Below, piece by piece: positions 8,560-16,395 of a stretch of DNA of 64,000 nucleotides. A program made the position numbers and the translations under genes. The first letter of the stretch is position 1. Every line of letters starts with the position of its first letter. The notes beneath the pieces were generated by a model that made no database searches, had not been told where the DNA came from, and saw nothing but the letters and a program-made list of their open reading frames with translations. The DNA comes from an uncultured Oscillospiraceae bacterium (GTDB taxonomy: Bacteria > Bacillota > Clostridia > Oscillospirales > Oscillospiraceae), in NCBI GenBank assembly GCA_947589225.1, contig CANQBC010000003.1, positions 88,889 through 152,888 of the forward strand. Direction: 5' to 3'.

Positions 8560-9255
8560 TTATTGATTTTTCAGCTTTTCCAACCGCTCGCGTTCCGCCT
8601 GGGAGAGGCGGAGATAGTTGGGCGTCAGGTCATCGGCCGGCTCCGGGGCCTTGTCCCTCGCCGCCATGGCGACGCCCCAGGCGGTCTGCAAAAGCAGGGG
8701 CTCCGGGGCAAGGCGGGCGGGCAGACCCTCCGCCAAAAATCTATTATAGCACAGTTTCGCGCCGTCTCCAACAAAAAAATACGTAAAATTCTCTTTTTTT
8801 GCCTCCGCGGCCAGCTCGTCTAAGGAGATGGCCCGATCCTCGGTGAGGCGGACGGGGGTTTCCCCCTCAAACCGGAAGAGCGCGTTGTAGATCTGGCCCC
8901 TCCGCGCGTCCATAGCGGGGCAAATGAGGACATCCGCGCGCCCCGCGCCGTGAAAGGCCATGGCCTCCAGGGTCGAGACGCCGATGCAGGGCTTGTCCGC
9001 GCCCCAGCACAGGCCCTTTGCCGCCGCGACGCCGATGCGCACGCCGGTGAAGGAGCCGGGCCCCTTGGCCACCGCCACCGCATCCACGTCCGAGACGGTC
9101 AAGTCGAGGTTTGAGAGCATGTCCTGCGCCATCTTGAGGAGCGTCCGCGAGTGGGTGAGGCCGCTTGCCTGAAAGGACTGGGAGACAAGCGCGCCGTCCT
9201 CCGTGAGGGCGACGCTGGCGGCCCTGGCGGAGGATTCAATAGCCAGTATTCTCAA
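8560..9255 (-). CDS. tsaB: tRNA t6A biosynthesis protein TsaB
   Basis: The 231-residue protein is the inactive ASKHA-fold paralogue that scaffolds TsaD in threonylcarbamoylation of tRNA adenosine 37. Family marks are the N-terminal [16 protein letters not shown], the GLTHSRTLL segment and [17 protein letters not shown]. It overlaps tsaE by four bases, the standard bacterial tsaE-tsaB pairing. The C-terminal tail, rich in charged residues, is variable in the family. Confidence 0.96.
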   Translation of the reverse strand: MRILAIESSARAASVALTEDGALVSQSFQASGLTHSRTLLKMAQDMLSNLDLTVSDVDAVAVAKGPGSFTGVRIGVAAAKGLCWGADKPCIGVSTLEAMAFHGAGRADVLICPAMDARRGQIYNALFRFEGETPVRLTEDRAISLDELAAEAKKENFTYFFVGDGAKLCYNRFLAEGLPARLAPEPLLLQTAWGVAMAARDKAPEPADDLTPNYLRLSQAERERLEKLKNQ

Positions 9256-9674
9256 AAACGACCGCCTCCCGTAATAAAAATCTTGCGGGTATTCTCCCCG
9301 TTTTTTTCAATGCGGACGGTGACGGCGTCATATGGTATGGCGTCCTCCACGTTCTCCGTCCACTCCACGCAGCACACGCCGCCGCGCTCCAGATAGTCCT
9401 CCCAGCCGATCTCAAAAAGCTCGTCGGAGGAGGCCAGACGGTACATATCAAAGTGAAAAAGGGATACTTTTCCGGGGTACTCGTTGACAATGGTAAAGGT
9501 GGGGGAGGAGACCCGCGCCTCGATGCCCAGCCCCCGGGCGACGCCCCGGATGAAGGCCGTCTTGCCCGCGCCCAAGTCTCCATAGAAGGCAAGCACGTCG
9601 CCGGGTCTCAACGCCTTCGCCAGCTCCGCCCCGGCGACCACCGTCTCCTCTTCGCCGGTCGTTTCAATAACCAT
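9252..9674 (-). CDS. tsaE: tRNA t6A biosynthesis ATPase TsaE
   Basis: The 140-residue P-loop ATPase drives turnover of the TsaBD complex. The Walker A motif reads GDLGAGKTAFIRGVA at about residues 31-45. The later segments SSPTFTIVNEY and LFHFDMYRL are the usual TsaE blocks. It is first in the minus-strand operon tsaE-tsaB-upp-small protein. Its leader (9675-9909) contains two tandem copies of a hairpin repeat downstream of a good promoter. Confidence 0.96.
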   Translation of the reverse strand: MVIETTGEEETVVAGAELAKALRPGDVLAFYGDLGAGKTAFIRGVARGLGIEARVSSPTFTIVNEYPGKVSLFHFDMYRLASSDELFEIGWEDYLERGGVCCVEWTENVEDAIPYDAVTVRIEKNGENTRKIFITGGGRF

Positions 9675-9722
9675 TTCCGCACCTCAAAAATCGCATTGAA
9701 GGTAAAGTAGTAATGTAATATC

Positions 9723-9907
9723 CGCCAAGTTTTTCGGTTCCCGGCGAAGCCGGGGAGAAAAACGGCTGAGAATCAAATATAATAACCGCTTTGCGGATAT
9801 TATACCATACCCGCGAAGCGGGGATGGTATAATCGCCAAGTTTTTCGGTTCCCGGCGAAGCCGGGGAGAAAAACGGCTGAGAATCAAATATAATAACCGC
9901 TTTGCGG
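9723..9907. repeat. Tandem 111-bp hairpin repeat in the tsaE leader
   Basis: Bases 9723-9796 are repeated identically at 9834-9907 (74 bp, offset 111). Each unit contains CCCGGCGAAGCCGGGG and CCGCTTTGCGG mini-hairpins, and the spacer holds CCCGCGAAGCGGGG. TATAAT-like boxes occur at the joints on both strands. Two copies with hairpins resemble REP-like elements, not a CRISPR array. Confidence 0.85.
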
Positions 9908-9909
9908 TT

Positions 9910-9938
9910 ATTATACCAAAAACACAGAAAGGTTACAA
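9910..9938 (-). promoter_or_regulatory. Promoter of tsaE-tsaB-upp operon
   Basis: On the minus strand TTGTAA and TATAAT are 17 bases apart. Transcription would start near 9903 and run through the tandem hairpins before reaching tsaE. Confidence 0.7.
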
Positions 9939-9995
9939 GTACGGCTTTCAAAAAAGTTCCGGGAAAAAAGCCAGGAGACATTAAGCGATTATTAA

Positions 9996-10024
9996 GTATT
10001 TATACTTAGCATATACATAACAAT
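9996..10024 (+). promoter_or_regulatory. Possible sigma-E promoter of the spoIIIA operon
   Basis: GTATTT at 9996 and CATAACAAT at 10016-10024 are about 14 bases apart, resembling the ATATT / CATACAAT sigma-E pattern. spoIIIA operons are known to be sigma-E dependent. The match is imperfect. Confidence 0.45.
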
Positions 10025-10128
10025 ACGGCTGACGTGTGGTAAGCGCTATTAAATTGCTTCGGAATAAACTTTTTCGCATAAAGGCTGTCCCACCGCATAG
10101 AATTGACCATCACGAAGGAGGCGGTCTC

Positions 10129-11055
10129 ATGACGGACATGGACATGCAGGTGGCCAGGTACGACACGGCGGTCCTGCTGCTGCCGAACGTCCTCCGGGAG
10201 AGGGCGAGGGAGCTTACGTACCGGGACAGGGCGGTCGCGGAGGAGCTGAGGCTCCGGATGGGCCGGCCGCTGAGCGTACTCCTGCCCCGGGGGGAGATGG
10301 AGCTGGGGCGTGAGAACGTCACGCGGCGGGAGCTGGAGCTTCTGGTGGAGCTTGCCACCGGCGCGTCGGTACACGCAAGCCAGCGGGAGATTCAAAACGG
10401 CTACATATCCTGCCGGGGCGGCTGCCGGGTGGGCCTTTGCGGGAGCGTGTATCTTTCGGAGGGCCGGATGGCGGGGTACAGTGTCTATTCCTCCGCCGCC
10501 ATAAGGATAGCCCGGGAGAAGAGGGGGGTGGCCGACGGGCTGCTGCCGGAACTGTGGCGGGAGGGTCGTTTTCACTCTACGCTGATCATTGCTCCGCCCG
10601 GAGGGGGGAAGACCACGCTTTTGCGTGAGATCGTGAGAAAGCTCGCCACGTCCGATCCCTCCCGGCCCGGCCTTCGCGTGGCGCTGTGCGACGAGCGGGG
10701 GGAGATCGCGGCGCTGTGGGAGGGGCGGCCCCAGCTGGACGTGGGGGAACGGACGGATATTCTGGACGCCTGCCCGAAGCCGAAGGCCGTGCTGACGGTG
10801 CTGCGCTCCATGAATCCCCAGGTCATCGCCCTGGACGAGATAACAGACCCGGAGGACGTGGCGGCGGTGGAGCGGGCGCGCAACTGCGGCGTGGCGCTGC
10901 TGGCCACCGTCCACGCCGCCGATGTGGAGGATCTGACGGCCCGACCGCTTTACCGGGACATGCTGTGCGGAAATGTATTTGAGAACATCGTGACCATCCG
11001 CTTGAAAAACGGGCGGAGGGAGTATCAGGTGCGGGATGGGAGGAATGGCGCGTGA
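10129..11055 (+). CDS. spoIIIAA: Stage III sporulation ATPase SpoIIIAA
   Basis: The 308-residue protein is the VirB11/GspE-like ATPase of the SpoIIIA-SpoIIQ channel that links mother cell and forespore. The Walker A motif is APPGGGKTTLLRE, and a Walker B-like segment reads VIALDEITDPEDV. The upstream REIQNGYISCRGGCRVGLCG block is typical of SpoIIIAA. The ATG at 10129 was chosen because GAAGGAGG sits 7 bases upstream; the longer frame from 10036 has no ribosome site. It is the first gene of the complete spoIIIAA-AH operon. Confidence 0.96.
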   Translation: MTDMDMQVARYDTAVLLLPNVLRERARELTYRDRAVAEELRLRMGRPLSVLLPRGEMELGRENVTRRELELLVELATGASVHASQREIQNGYISCRGGCRVGLCGSVYLSEGRMAGYSVYSSAAIRIAREKRGVADGLLPELWREGRFHSTLIIAPPGGGKTTLLREIVRKLATSDPSRPGLRVALCDERGEIAALWEGRPQLDVGERTDILDACPKPKAVLTVLRSMNPQVIALDEITDPEDVAAVERARNCGVALLATVHAADVEDLTARPLYRDMLCGNVFENIVTIRLKNGRREYQVRDGRNGA

Positions 11056-11564
11056 GGCTTTTGGGAGCGGGGCTTGTCATTCTCGCCACCGGATCCATGG
11101 GCCTTCTTGGCGTATCGGCTCTCCGGGGCAGGGTAAAGGTTTTGGAGGCGCTCATCGTCTCCCTTCAGCTTATGGAGAGCGAGATATGCACCCGTATGGC
11201 CACCATGCGGGAGGTTTTGGACATGCTCTCCCGGGAGGCGCCGGCCTCCGTCCGGGGACTGTACAGGCGGGCCTCCGGGGGACTGGCGGCGCTGGGACGA
11301 TGTTCCTTTTACACCATCTGGCGCATGGCGGTGGAGAAAAGCCGGGAGCTGAGACTGAGACCGGGGGAGATCGAGACGTTGACAAGCCTGGGGCTGTCCC
11401 TGGGGCGCTACGACGTGAACGAGCAGGCGGAAGCCATCGGCCGGACGAGGAAAAGGCTGGAGGCCGCCCTGCGTCAGGCGGAGACGGAGCGTGACCGGGA
11501 CTGGAAGCTCCACGCCTTCTTTGGCCTGGCGTCGGGGATCTTCGCGGTGATCATTCTGCTGTGA
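11052..11564 (+). CDS. spoIIIAB: Stage III sporulation protein SpoIIIAB
   Basis: The 170-residue membrane protein resembles type II secretion GspF-like components. It starts at GTG 11052, overlapping the spoIIIAA stop by four bases. It has an N-terminal hydrophobic helix, a largely helical cytoplasmic region (VKVLEALIVSLQLMESEI; LRPGEIETLTSLGLSLGRYD) and a C-terminal membrane helix. The SLGLSLGRYDVNEQ block is characteristic of the family. Confidence 0.94.
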   Translation: MRLLGAGLVILATGSMGLLGVSALRGRVKVLEALIVSLQLMESEICTRMATMREVLDMLSREAPASVRGLYRRASGGLAALGRCSFYTIWRMAVEKSRELRLRPGEIETLTSLGLSLGRYDVNEQAEAIGRTRKRLEAALRQAETERDRDWKLHAFFGLASGIFAVIILL

Positions 11565-11621
11565 GGGACGGCCCTGTAAATTTTAATCGACCCGCCGCGT
11601 GAGCGGTGAAACTACATATAA

Positions 11622-11730
11622 CTTGCCTCCGGCCCAACGAAAGCGGGCCGTGGCAAGAGAGGAGGAGCGATGCCGGCACATCAGCCCGACCGGAGGGAGG
11701 GCGAGGTAGAGCGGCATCGGCGACGACGGA
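11622..11730 (+). repeat. Structured element copy inside the spoIIIA operon
   Basis: A hairpin (CTTGCC...GGCAAG, inner GGCCC/GGGCC) is followed by GAGAGGAGGAGC. A domain with outer helix GATGCC/GGCATC and inner helix GCCC/GGGC comes next, ending CGACGACGG. This matches the first two modules of the 31379-31684 element; the closing hairpin and tag are absent. The element ends exactly at the spoIIIAC start codon. Confidence 0.8.
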
Positions 11731-11958
11731 ATGAATGTCGATCTTATATTCAAAATAGCCGCCGTGGGTATCCTTGTGGCGGTGCTGAATCTGCTGCTGG
11801 GCAGATCCGGGCGGGACGAGCAGGCCCTGATGACCACCATCGCGGGGCTGGTGGTGGTGCTGGTGGTGCTTTTGCGGGAGATCTCAACGCTTTTTGACCT
11901 GATAAAGTCCCTCTTCGGCCTTGTGGGGTTGCCGATCGAGCTATGGAACTTCTTATAA
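11731..11958 (+). CDS. spoIIIAC: Stage III sporulation protein SpoIIIAC
   Basis: The 75-residue protein has two membrane helices. It begins MNVDLIFKIAAVGILVAVLN, followed by GRDEQALMTTIAGLVVVLVV, both near-diagnostic for SpoIIIAC. It is slightly longer than the usual ~68 residues, and its 3' end overlaps spoIIIAD by 16 bases. The start codon is preceded directly by the structured element, and no Shine-Dalgarno lies at normal spacing. The nearest AGGAGG is about 60 bases upstream inside the element, so initiation here is unusual. Confidence 0.92.
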   Translation: MNVDLIFKIAAVGILVAVLNLLLGRSGRDEQALMTTIAGLVVVLVVLLREISTLFDLIKSLFGLVGLPIELWNFL

Positions 11959-12338
11959 AAACAGCCGCCGTGTGCGTGCCGGCGGCGCTGATCGCGGGGG
12001 CGCTCAAGAAGGACAGCCCCGTTATGGCCATGCTGATCGCCCTGGCCGCCGTATGTGTGATCGTGTTTTCGTCGCTGGGCGCGATCCGAGAGGCGGCGGA
12101 CTTTGTGCGGGACGTGGCGGAGGAGGCCAACATCTCAAACGCCGTGCTGGCGGTACTTTTAAAGACCGTGGGCATCGCGCTCATAGCGCGGATAGCGTCG
12201 GATCTCTGCAAGGACGCCGGCCTTGGCGCGGCGGCGTCGGCATCCGAGCTTGCGGGTACGGCGGCGGCGCTCTACACGGCCCTGCCCGTGATGCGCGGGG
12301 TCTTTCATATGATAAAGGAGCTTATATGGACAAGCTGA
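11943..12338 (+). CDS. spoIIIAD: Stage III sporulation protein SpoIIIAD
   Basis: The 131-residue integral membrane protein of the SpoIIIA channel complex has about four hydrophobic helices. Family blocks are MELLIKTAAVCVPAALIAGAL at the N-terminus and LLKTVGIALIARIASDLCKD with DAGLGAAASASELAG near the middle. It starts inside the end of spoIIIAC and overlaps spoIIIAE by 13 bases, so the genes are translationally coupled. Confidence 0.94.
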   Translation: MELLIKTAAVCVPAALIAGALKKDSPVMAMLIALAAVCVIVFSSLGAIREAADFVRDVAEEANISNAVLAVLLKTVGIALIARIASDLCKDAGLGAAASASELAGTAAALYTALPVMRGVFHMIKELIWTS

Positions 12339-13426
12339 GGGGGCTTCGAATTCTTGCCGGGGTGTTCGCCATCCTGATTCTGGCCGTCGCCGTGTCTCCC
12401 GCGGCTGTGGCGGCGGAGGAGGAGATAACCGGCGTTGATGGGCTCCGCTCGTCCCTGCCCAGGGAGGCCCGGGAGGTGCTGGACGGCGGCGCCGGATCGG
12501 ATGTGGCCGGAACGTTGGAAAAAACCGTAACGGAAGCGGTGAGAAAAGCTTTTCAAAGCTCCTTTCGGGCGGCCCTGGCCACCGCCGTGGCGGTACTGGC
12601 CGCGGCCATGATCTGTTCCGTCGCCGGAGGACTTGCCGGGGAGCGGGAGCGTGGAGTGGACTATGTTAATCTGATCGGGGTTTTTGTGGTGGCTGCCTGC
12701 GCCGCGGGAAGCCTCACCACGCTGATAGGTGAGGCGCGGGCGCTGGTGGAGGATCTGACGGAGCTGGGTACTATGATACTGCCGGTGCTGGCGTCATGTT
12801 CCGCCGTTTCGGGGGCGGCCGCGACGGGAGCGGCCAAGTACGCGGCCTCGGCGCTGTTTATGGGGGTACTGGGGACGCTGGCAAAGAAGCTCATTGTGCC
12901 GCTTATCTATATGTATCTCGCGGCGTCCCTGGGACAAGCGGCGTTTGGCGGTTCCGGGGGCGTGGCTGGACTCATACAAAAGCTCATAAAGCACGCGCTG
13001 ACCGTGGCGGTGCTGGGGTTCACCATTTACATTTCCACCGTGAGCCTTATAGCGTCCTCGGCGGACGCCGTGACGGTGAAGCTCACAAAGACGGCTATTT
13101 CAACGCTTCTGCCCGTGGTAGGCGGCATGGTGGCCGACGCCTCCGACGCGCTGGCCTCCGGCGTGGGGATACTGAAGGGCGCGGTCGGGGCGGCGGGGGT
13201 GGTGGCGGTCATTTCCATCTGCGCCGCGCCTGTTCTGAAGCTGATCCTCAACTCCGCTCTTTTCTCGGCTGCCTCCATGCTGGCGGAGACGGTGGCGCCA
13301 AAACCGCTGACGTCGTTCATCGGCGCGGTGTCCACCGCCTGTTCGCTGATGCTGGCTCTGGCCGGGACGGAGGCGGCGATACTGGCCATATCCATTATCT
13401 CCGCGGCAAAGGCCGTAGGCGGATAG
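12326..13426 (+). CDS. spoIIIAE: Stage III sporulation protein SpoIIIAE
   Basis: The 366-residue polytopic membrane protein has a cleavable-looking signal (LRILAGVFAILILAVAVSP) followed by a short extracytoplasmic segment and about seven membrane helices. Conserved stretches include EARALVEDLTELGTMILPVL and KHALTVAVLGFTIYISTVS. AAGGAG lies 6 bases before the ATG at 12326; a longer frame from 11921 merely reads through other genes. It is the largest permease-like subunit of the channel. Confidence 0.95.
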   Translation: MDKLRGLRILAGVFAILILAVAVSPAAVAAEEEITGVDGLRSSLPREAREVLDGGAGSDVAGTLEKTVTEAVRKAFQSSFRAALATAVAVLAAAMICSVAGGLAGERERGVDYVNLIGVFVVAACAAGSLTTLIGEARALVEDLTELGTMILPVLASCSAVSGAAATGAAKYAASALFMGVLGTLAKKLIVPLIYMYLAASLGQAAFGGSGGVAGLIQKLIKHALTVAVLGFTIYISTVSLIASSADAVTVKLTKTAISTLLPVVGGMVADASDALASGVGILKGAVGAAGVVAVISICAAPVLKLILNSALFSAASMLAETVAPKPLTSFIGAVSTACSLMLALAGTEAAILAISIISAAKAVGG

Positions 13427-13449
13427 GCGTTTACAAAGGGGACGGGCGT

Positions 13450-13932
13450 ATGCTGGACACACTGAGGGGCTGGATCATGACCATTACCGCCACGGCGCTC
13501 ATTTGCGCGGTGGCGAACACGCTGACGCCGAAAAACGGGAAGAAGGCCACGGGCGTGGTGTGCGCCTTTGCCATGATGGCGGCCATGCTGGGCATATTCG
13601 GGGACGTGGACGCCGGGGGAATCGGCGCGTACGTCGACCGGTATCGGGCGGAGGCGGACGAAACCGTGGAGGCGGCCCGGGAGCGGGCTAAAAGCGAGAC
13701 AAGATTTATCATAGAAAAACGCTGTGAGACATATATATTGGACAAAGCCGCCGCGCTGGGCGTGACGCTTGACGGCGTGTCGGTCACGGCAAAATGGAGC
13801 GGCGAGGGGTTCTGGTACCCGGACGGGTGCGAGCTGAGGGGGGATAAGAGCAGTGAGTTGTCCGCGTTGATAGAAGCCGAGCTGGGGATAAGCTTGGATA
13901 AACAGGTTTGGAGCACACAGGATGGAAGGTAA
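13450..13932 (+). CDS. spoIIIAF: Stage III sporulation protein SpoIIIAF
   Basis: The 160-residue protein has two N-terminal membrane helices (LRGWIMTITATALICAVANTL and TGVVCAFAMMAAMLGIFG) and a soluble C-terminal domain. That domain contains the family pattern RCETYILDKAAALG and ends GISLDKQVWS. It lies 23 bases after spoIIIAE, and its last 11 bases overlap spoIIIAG. Confidence 0.92.
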   Translation: MLDTLRGWIMTITATALICAVANTLTPKNGKKATGVVCAFAMMAAMLGIFGDVDAGGIGAYVDRYRAEADETVEAARERAKSETRFIIEKRCETYILDKAAALGVTLDGVSVTAKWSGEGFWYPDGCELRGDKSSELSALIEAELGISLDKQVWSTQDGR

Positions 13933-14458
13933 AAAAGCGCTTGGCGCGATAACCGAAAAGCTCAAGGGGGCAAAATATCCGCTCATCGTGCTGTTGGCGG
14001 GGCTTGTGCTGCTGCTCCTCCCCACGGGGAAGAGCGGAGACGGGGCGTCGCCGCCGGACAGCGGAGAAGCCGCTCAGACCGTCGCGGCGCAGACCGGGAC
14101 GGATCTGGAGGCGGAGCTTGAGGAGATGCTGTCGCTCGTGGACGGGGCGGGTGAAGTCCGGATCCTGCTCGCACCCTCCTCCGATGGGGAGAGGGTACTG
14201 GCGCGGGACTACGCGTCCTCCGGGGAGACGGGCGACAGTGAGACGAGAAGCGAGAGCACCGAGACCGCCGTGATCGTCCAGCGCTCCGGCGGGGGAAGCG
14301 AGACGGTGGAGGTGTCCTACGTCTACCCCCGCTGGCGCGGCGCCGTGGTGGCCGCCCAGGGGGCGGACGACCCGCGGGTGAAGCTGGAGCTTCTGGAGGC
14401 GGTGAAGGCCGCCACGGGGCTTAGCGGGGACGCCATCAAAATTGTCAAGATGAAATGA
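13922..14458 (+). CDS. spoIIIAG: Stage III sporulation protein SpoIIIAG
   Basis: The 178-residue protein has one membrane helix (KYPLIVLLAGLVLLLLP), a low-complexity linker and an extracytoplasmic domain with LEEMLSLVDGAGEVRILLAPS. In the family this domain forms a large ring in the intermembrane space. The C-terminal LELLEAVKAATGLSGDAIKIVKMK is typical. It overlaps spoIIIAF and is followed at 18 bases by spoIIIAH. Confidence 0.94.
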   Translation: MEGKKALGAITEKLKGAKYPLIVLLAGLVLLLLPTGKSGDGASPPDSGEAAQTVAAQTGTDLEAELEEMLSLVDGAGEVRILLAPSSDGERVLARDYASSGETGDSETRSESTETAVIVQRSGGGSETVEVSYVYPRWRGAVVAAQGADDPRVKLELLEAVKAATGLSGDAIKIVKMK

Positions 14459-14475
14459 TTTTTCAGGAGGTCAAA

Positions 14476-15183
14476 ATGAAGGCTGTTAAACGAAACGCGG
14501 TGATCCTGACGGTGATGCTGTTTATCTGCGCCGCCGTCTATCTCAACTGGTCGTACAACAAGAGGGTGGAGGAGGCGTCCGGGCTTGGGGACGGGGATGT
14601 TTCCGCCATGGAAAAGGACGGGACGGACAAGGACGGGACGGATAAGGCGGAGGGAGACGGTAAAACCGATGGAGCCGGCCAGACCGGGGACAAGGTTTCG
14701 GATGCCCAGACTCTGGGAAACGTCACGGACGAGGGAGACGCGGGGCTTTATTACAGCGTCACCGGCTCCGGAGAGACCGGCGGCGGCTCCGTCCCGGCGG
14801 GGGACGGGGAGAGCGGGACCACGGGAAAGTACGACGAGTACTTCGCCCAGGTACGGCTTGAGCGAAACCAGGCCCGTGACGAGGCGTCGTCTACGCTGAC
14901 GGCGGTGGCCCAGGCGGAGGGCGCGTCTCCTGAGACGGTGGATGGGGCGCTTCAGGCCATGACCAGGATGGCCCAGTACGCCGTCAAGGAGGCGGAGCTT
15001 GAAAACCTGATAAGGGCCAAGGGCTTTATCGACTGTGTCGTGTATCTCACCGACGACTCCGCGTCCGTCACCGTGGCCTGCGAGGGCGGCCTCGACGAGG
15101 CGGGCGCCGCGAAAATAACCGACGTCATTGTCAGCAACACGGACATCAAGGCCGATAAGCTGACGGTAACGGAAATAAAATAG
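14476..15183 (+). CDS. spoIIIAH: Stage III sporulation protein SpoIIIAH
   Basis: The 235-residue protein has an N-terminal membrane anchor and a YscJ/FliF-like domain that docks with forespore SpoIIQ. The ATG at 14476 follows CAGGAGG. A long acidic linker (about residues 40-115, with repeated DGTDK) separates the anchor from the folded C-terminal domain. That domain carries YFAQVRLERNQARDEA and RAKGFIDCVVYLTDDS, the family signatures. It is last in the spoIIIA operon. Confidence 0.94.
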   Translation: MKAVKRNAVILTVMLFICAAVYLNWSYNKRVEEASGLGDGDVSAMEKDGTDKDGTDKAEGDGKTDGAGQTGDKVSDAQTLGNVTDEGDAGLYYSVTGSGETGGGSVPAGDGESGTTGKYDEYFAQVRLERNQARDEASSTLTAVAQAEGASPETVDGALQAMTRMAQYAVKEAELENLIRAKGFIDCVVYLTDDSASVTVACEGGLDEAGAAKITDVIVSNTDIKADKLTVTEIK

Positions 15184-15381
15184 GCGCCATCGGGCGGAAA
15201 AACGGGAGCGGAGCGCGCCAAGGCCGTATTTTTTAAGAGGATCCCGGACATTTTTGAGAAGTTTGGGCTTTATTTTTCAGCTTGGGTGTGGTAGAATAAG
15301 AAAAAGGATTATGCGGGGCCGGATTCCCCACCGCCTCCCGCGCGGAGGGGAGAGGCCGCATATTTACATAAGGAGGATAAT

Positions 15382-15753
15382 ATGGGAGAGAACAGGGACT
15401 ACGTCACGCATCCCGACGAAAAGGGAAGCATCAATATATCCGAGGAGGTCATCTCCGTCATTGCCGCGTCCGCGGCGCTGGAGACGGAGGGTGTGGCTGC
15501 TCTGTCGGCCGGACGGGATCTCAGCGAGCTTTTGGGCAAAAAGAACCTGTCCAAGGGCGTGCGCATCACCGTGGAGGACGAGACGGTGAAGGTGGACATG
15601 TGGATGACCGTAAGGCTCGGCGTGTCCGTAAGCGGCGTGGGCAAGAAGGTGCAGGAGGCCGTGGCCGCCGGCATCGAGTCCATGACGGGCTTCAAAGTGA
15701 CGGAGGTAAACGTCCATGTCATCGGGGTGAGCCTCGATTCCAGAAAGGGCTGA
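15382..15753 (+). CDS. Asp23/Gls24 family protein (YqhY-like)
   Basis: The 123-residue protein is a Gls24/Asp23 domain: GSINISEEVISVIAASAALETEGV at the start, then VDMWMTVRLGVSVSGVGKKV and VTEVNVHVIGVS. YqhY proteins of this family sit next to nusB and have been linked to control of acetyl-CoA carboxylase. Here nusB follows 120 bases downstream, but no acc genes are present. AAGGAGG lies 8 bases before the ATG. Confidence 0.9.
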   Translation: MGENRDYVTHPDEKGSINISEEVISVIAASAALETEGVAALSAGRDLSELLGKKNLSKGVRITVEDETVKVDMWMTVRLGVSVSGVGKKVQEAVAAGIESMTGFKVTEVNVHVIGVSLDSRKG

Positions 15754-15873
15754 ACGCCTTTTACGGGCCGAAGGAGGCCCGCCGGGGGTACGCCCTTTTC
15801 CGGCGCGCGCCCCGGGAGAGATCGAAATAACTCCGCCGCCGAAGCGGCGAAATTCTGCGAGGCTAATGAACAA

Positions 15874-16323
15874 ATGAACAGATCGGAAGCAAGAGAGATC
15901 GCCGTGCGGCTGTGTTTTGAGATATCAAGCCGCGAGTGCGACGCCAAAGAGGTGCTCGGCCAGTTTTTTGACGGGGAGTATTACGCGTCCCTCTCCACGG
16001 AGGATAAGCTCTACGAGGCGATGCCCCAGCCCAATCACCGGGAGTACATCGAGGAGCTGGTGCTTGGCATCGGGGAGCACGCGGCGGAGCTTGACGGGTA
16101 TGTGGCCAAGTACGCCAGAGGGTGGAAATTCGGCCGCATCTCCCGGACGGCGCTGGCCGTCCTCAAGACGGCCATGTACGAGATCATGTATATGCCCGAC
16201 ATCCCCAACGGCACGGCCATCAACGAGGCGGTGGAGATCGCCAAGAAATACGACGAGCCGGAGACGGTGTCCTTCATCAACGGCGTTCTGGGCTCCTTTG
16301 TGAGGGAAGAGCTGCCGGAATGA
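15874..16323 (+). CDS. nusB: Transcription antitermination factor NusB
   Basis: The 149-residue all-helical RNA-binding protein joins NusE at boxA of rRNA operons. Typical blocks are AREIAVRLCFEI at the start, WKFGRISRTALAVLKTAMYE in the middle, and the C-terminal INEAVEIAKKYDEPETVSFINGVL (positions about 112-135). It belongs to the conserved nusB-xseA-xseB-ispA-dxs cluster. Confidence 0.95.
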   Translation: MNRSEAREIAVRLCFEISSRECDAKEVLGQFFDGEYYASLSTEDKLYEAMPQPNHREYIEELVLGIGEHAAELDGYVAKYARGWKFGRISRTALAVLKTAMYEIMYMPDIPNGTAINEAVEIAKKYDEPETVSFINGVLGSFVREELPE

Positions 16324-16326
16324 ACT

Positions 16327-16393
16327 GGCGACAAAAGGTATTTTTTCCGACGTACATGCCGCCGGAAAAAACGGAACGATTTTTGAGAGTCTG
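16327..16393 (-). repeat. TTCCGGCGGCATGTAC-type palindromic repeat, minus orientation
   Basis: Read on the minus strand this contains the same 31-base core found at 31379-31447 and 38111-38179 (TTTTTTCCGGCGGC then ATGTACGTCGGAAAAAA), followed by TACCTTTTGTCGCC. The upstream part CAGACTCTCAAAAA corresponds to CAGTCTGTCAAAAA of the other copies. It fills the whole gap between nusB and the next gene. Confidence 0.85.
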
Positions 16394-16395
16394 AA

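Noticed and set aside
9723..9907. Possible CRISPR array
   Set aside because: Only two units with a 37-base spacer that itself contains a hairpin, no cas genes, and a long repeat (74 bp).
11670..11897. Open frame starting MPAHQPDRRE with a strong ribosome site, overlapping spoIIIAC
   Set aside because: It runs through the repeat element and spoIIIAC in another frame and has Arg/Gly-rich shadow composition; kept only as a note on the element.
11921..13426. 501-codon version of SpoIIIAE
   Set aside because: The first 135 codons overlap spoIIIAC and spoIIIAD in another frame; the ATG at 12326 has the ribosome site and the signal sequence.
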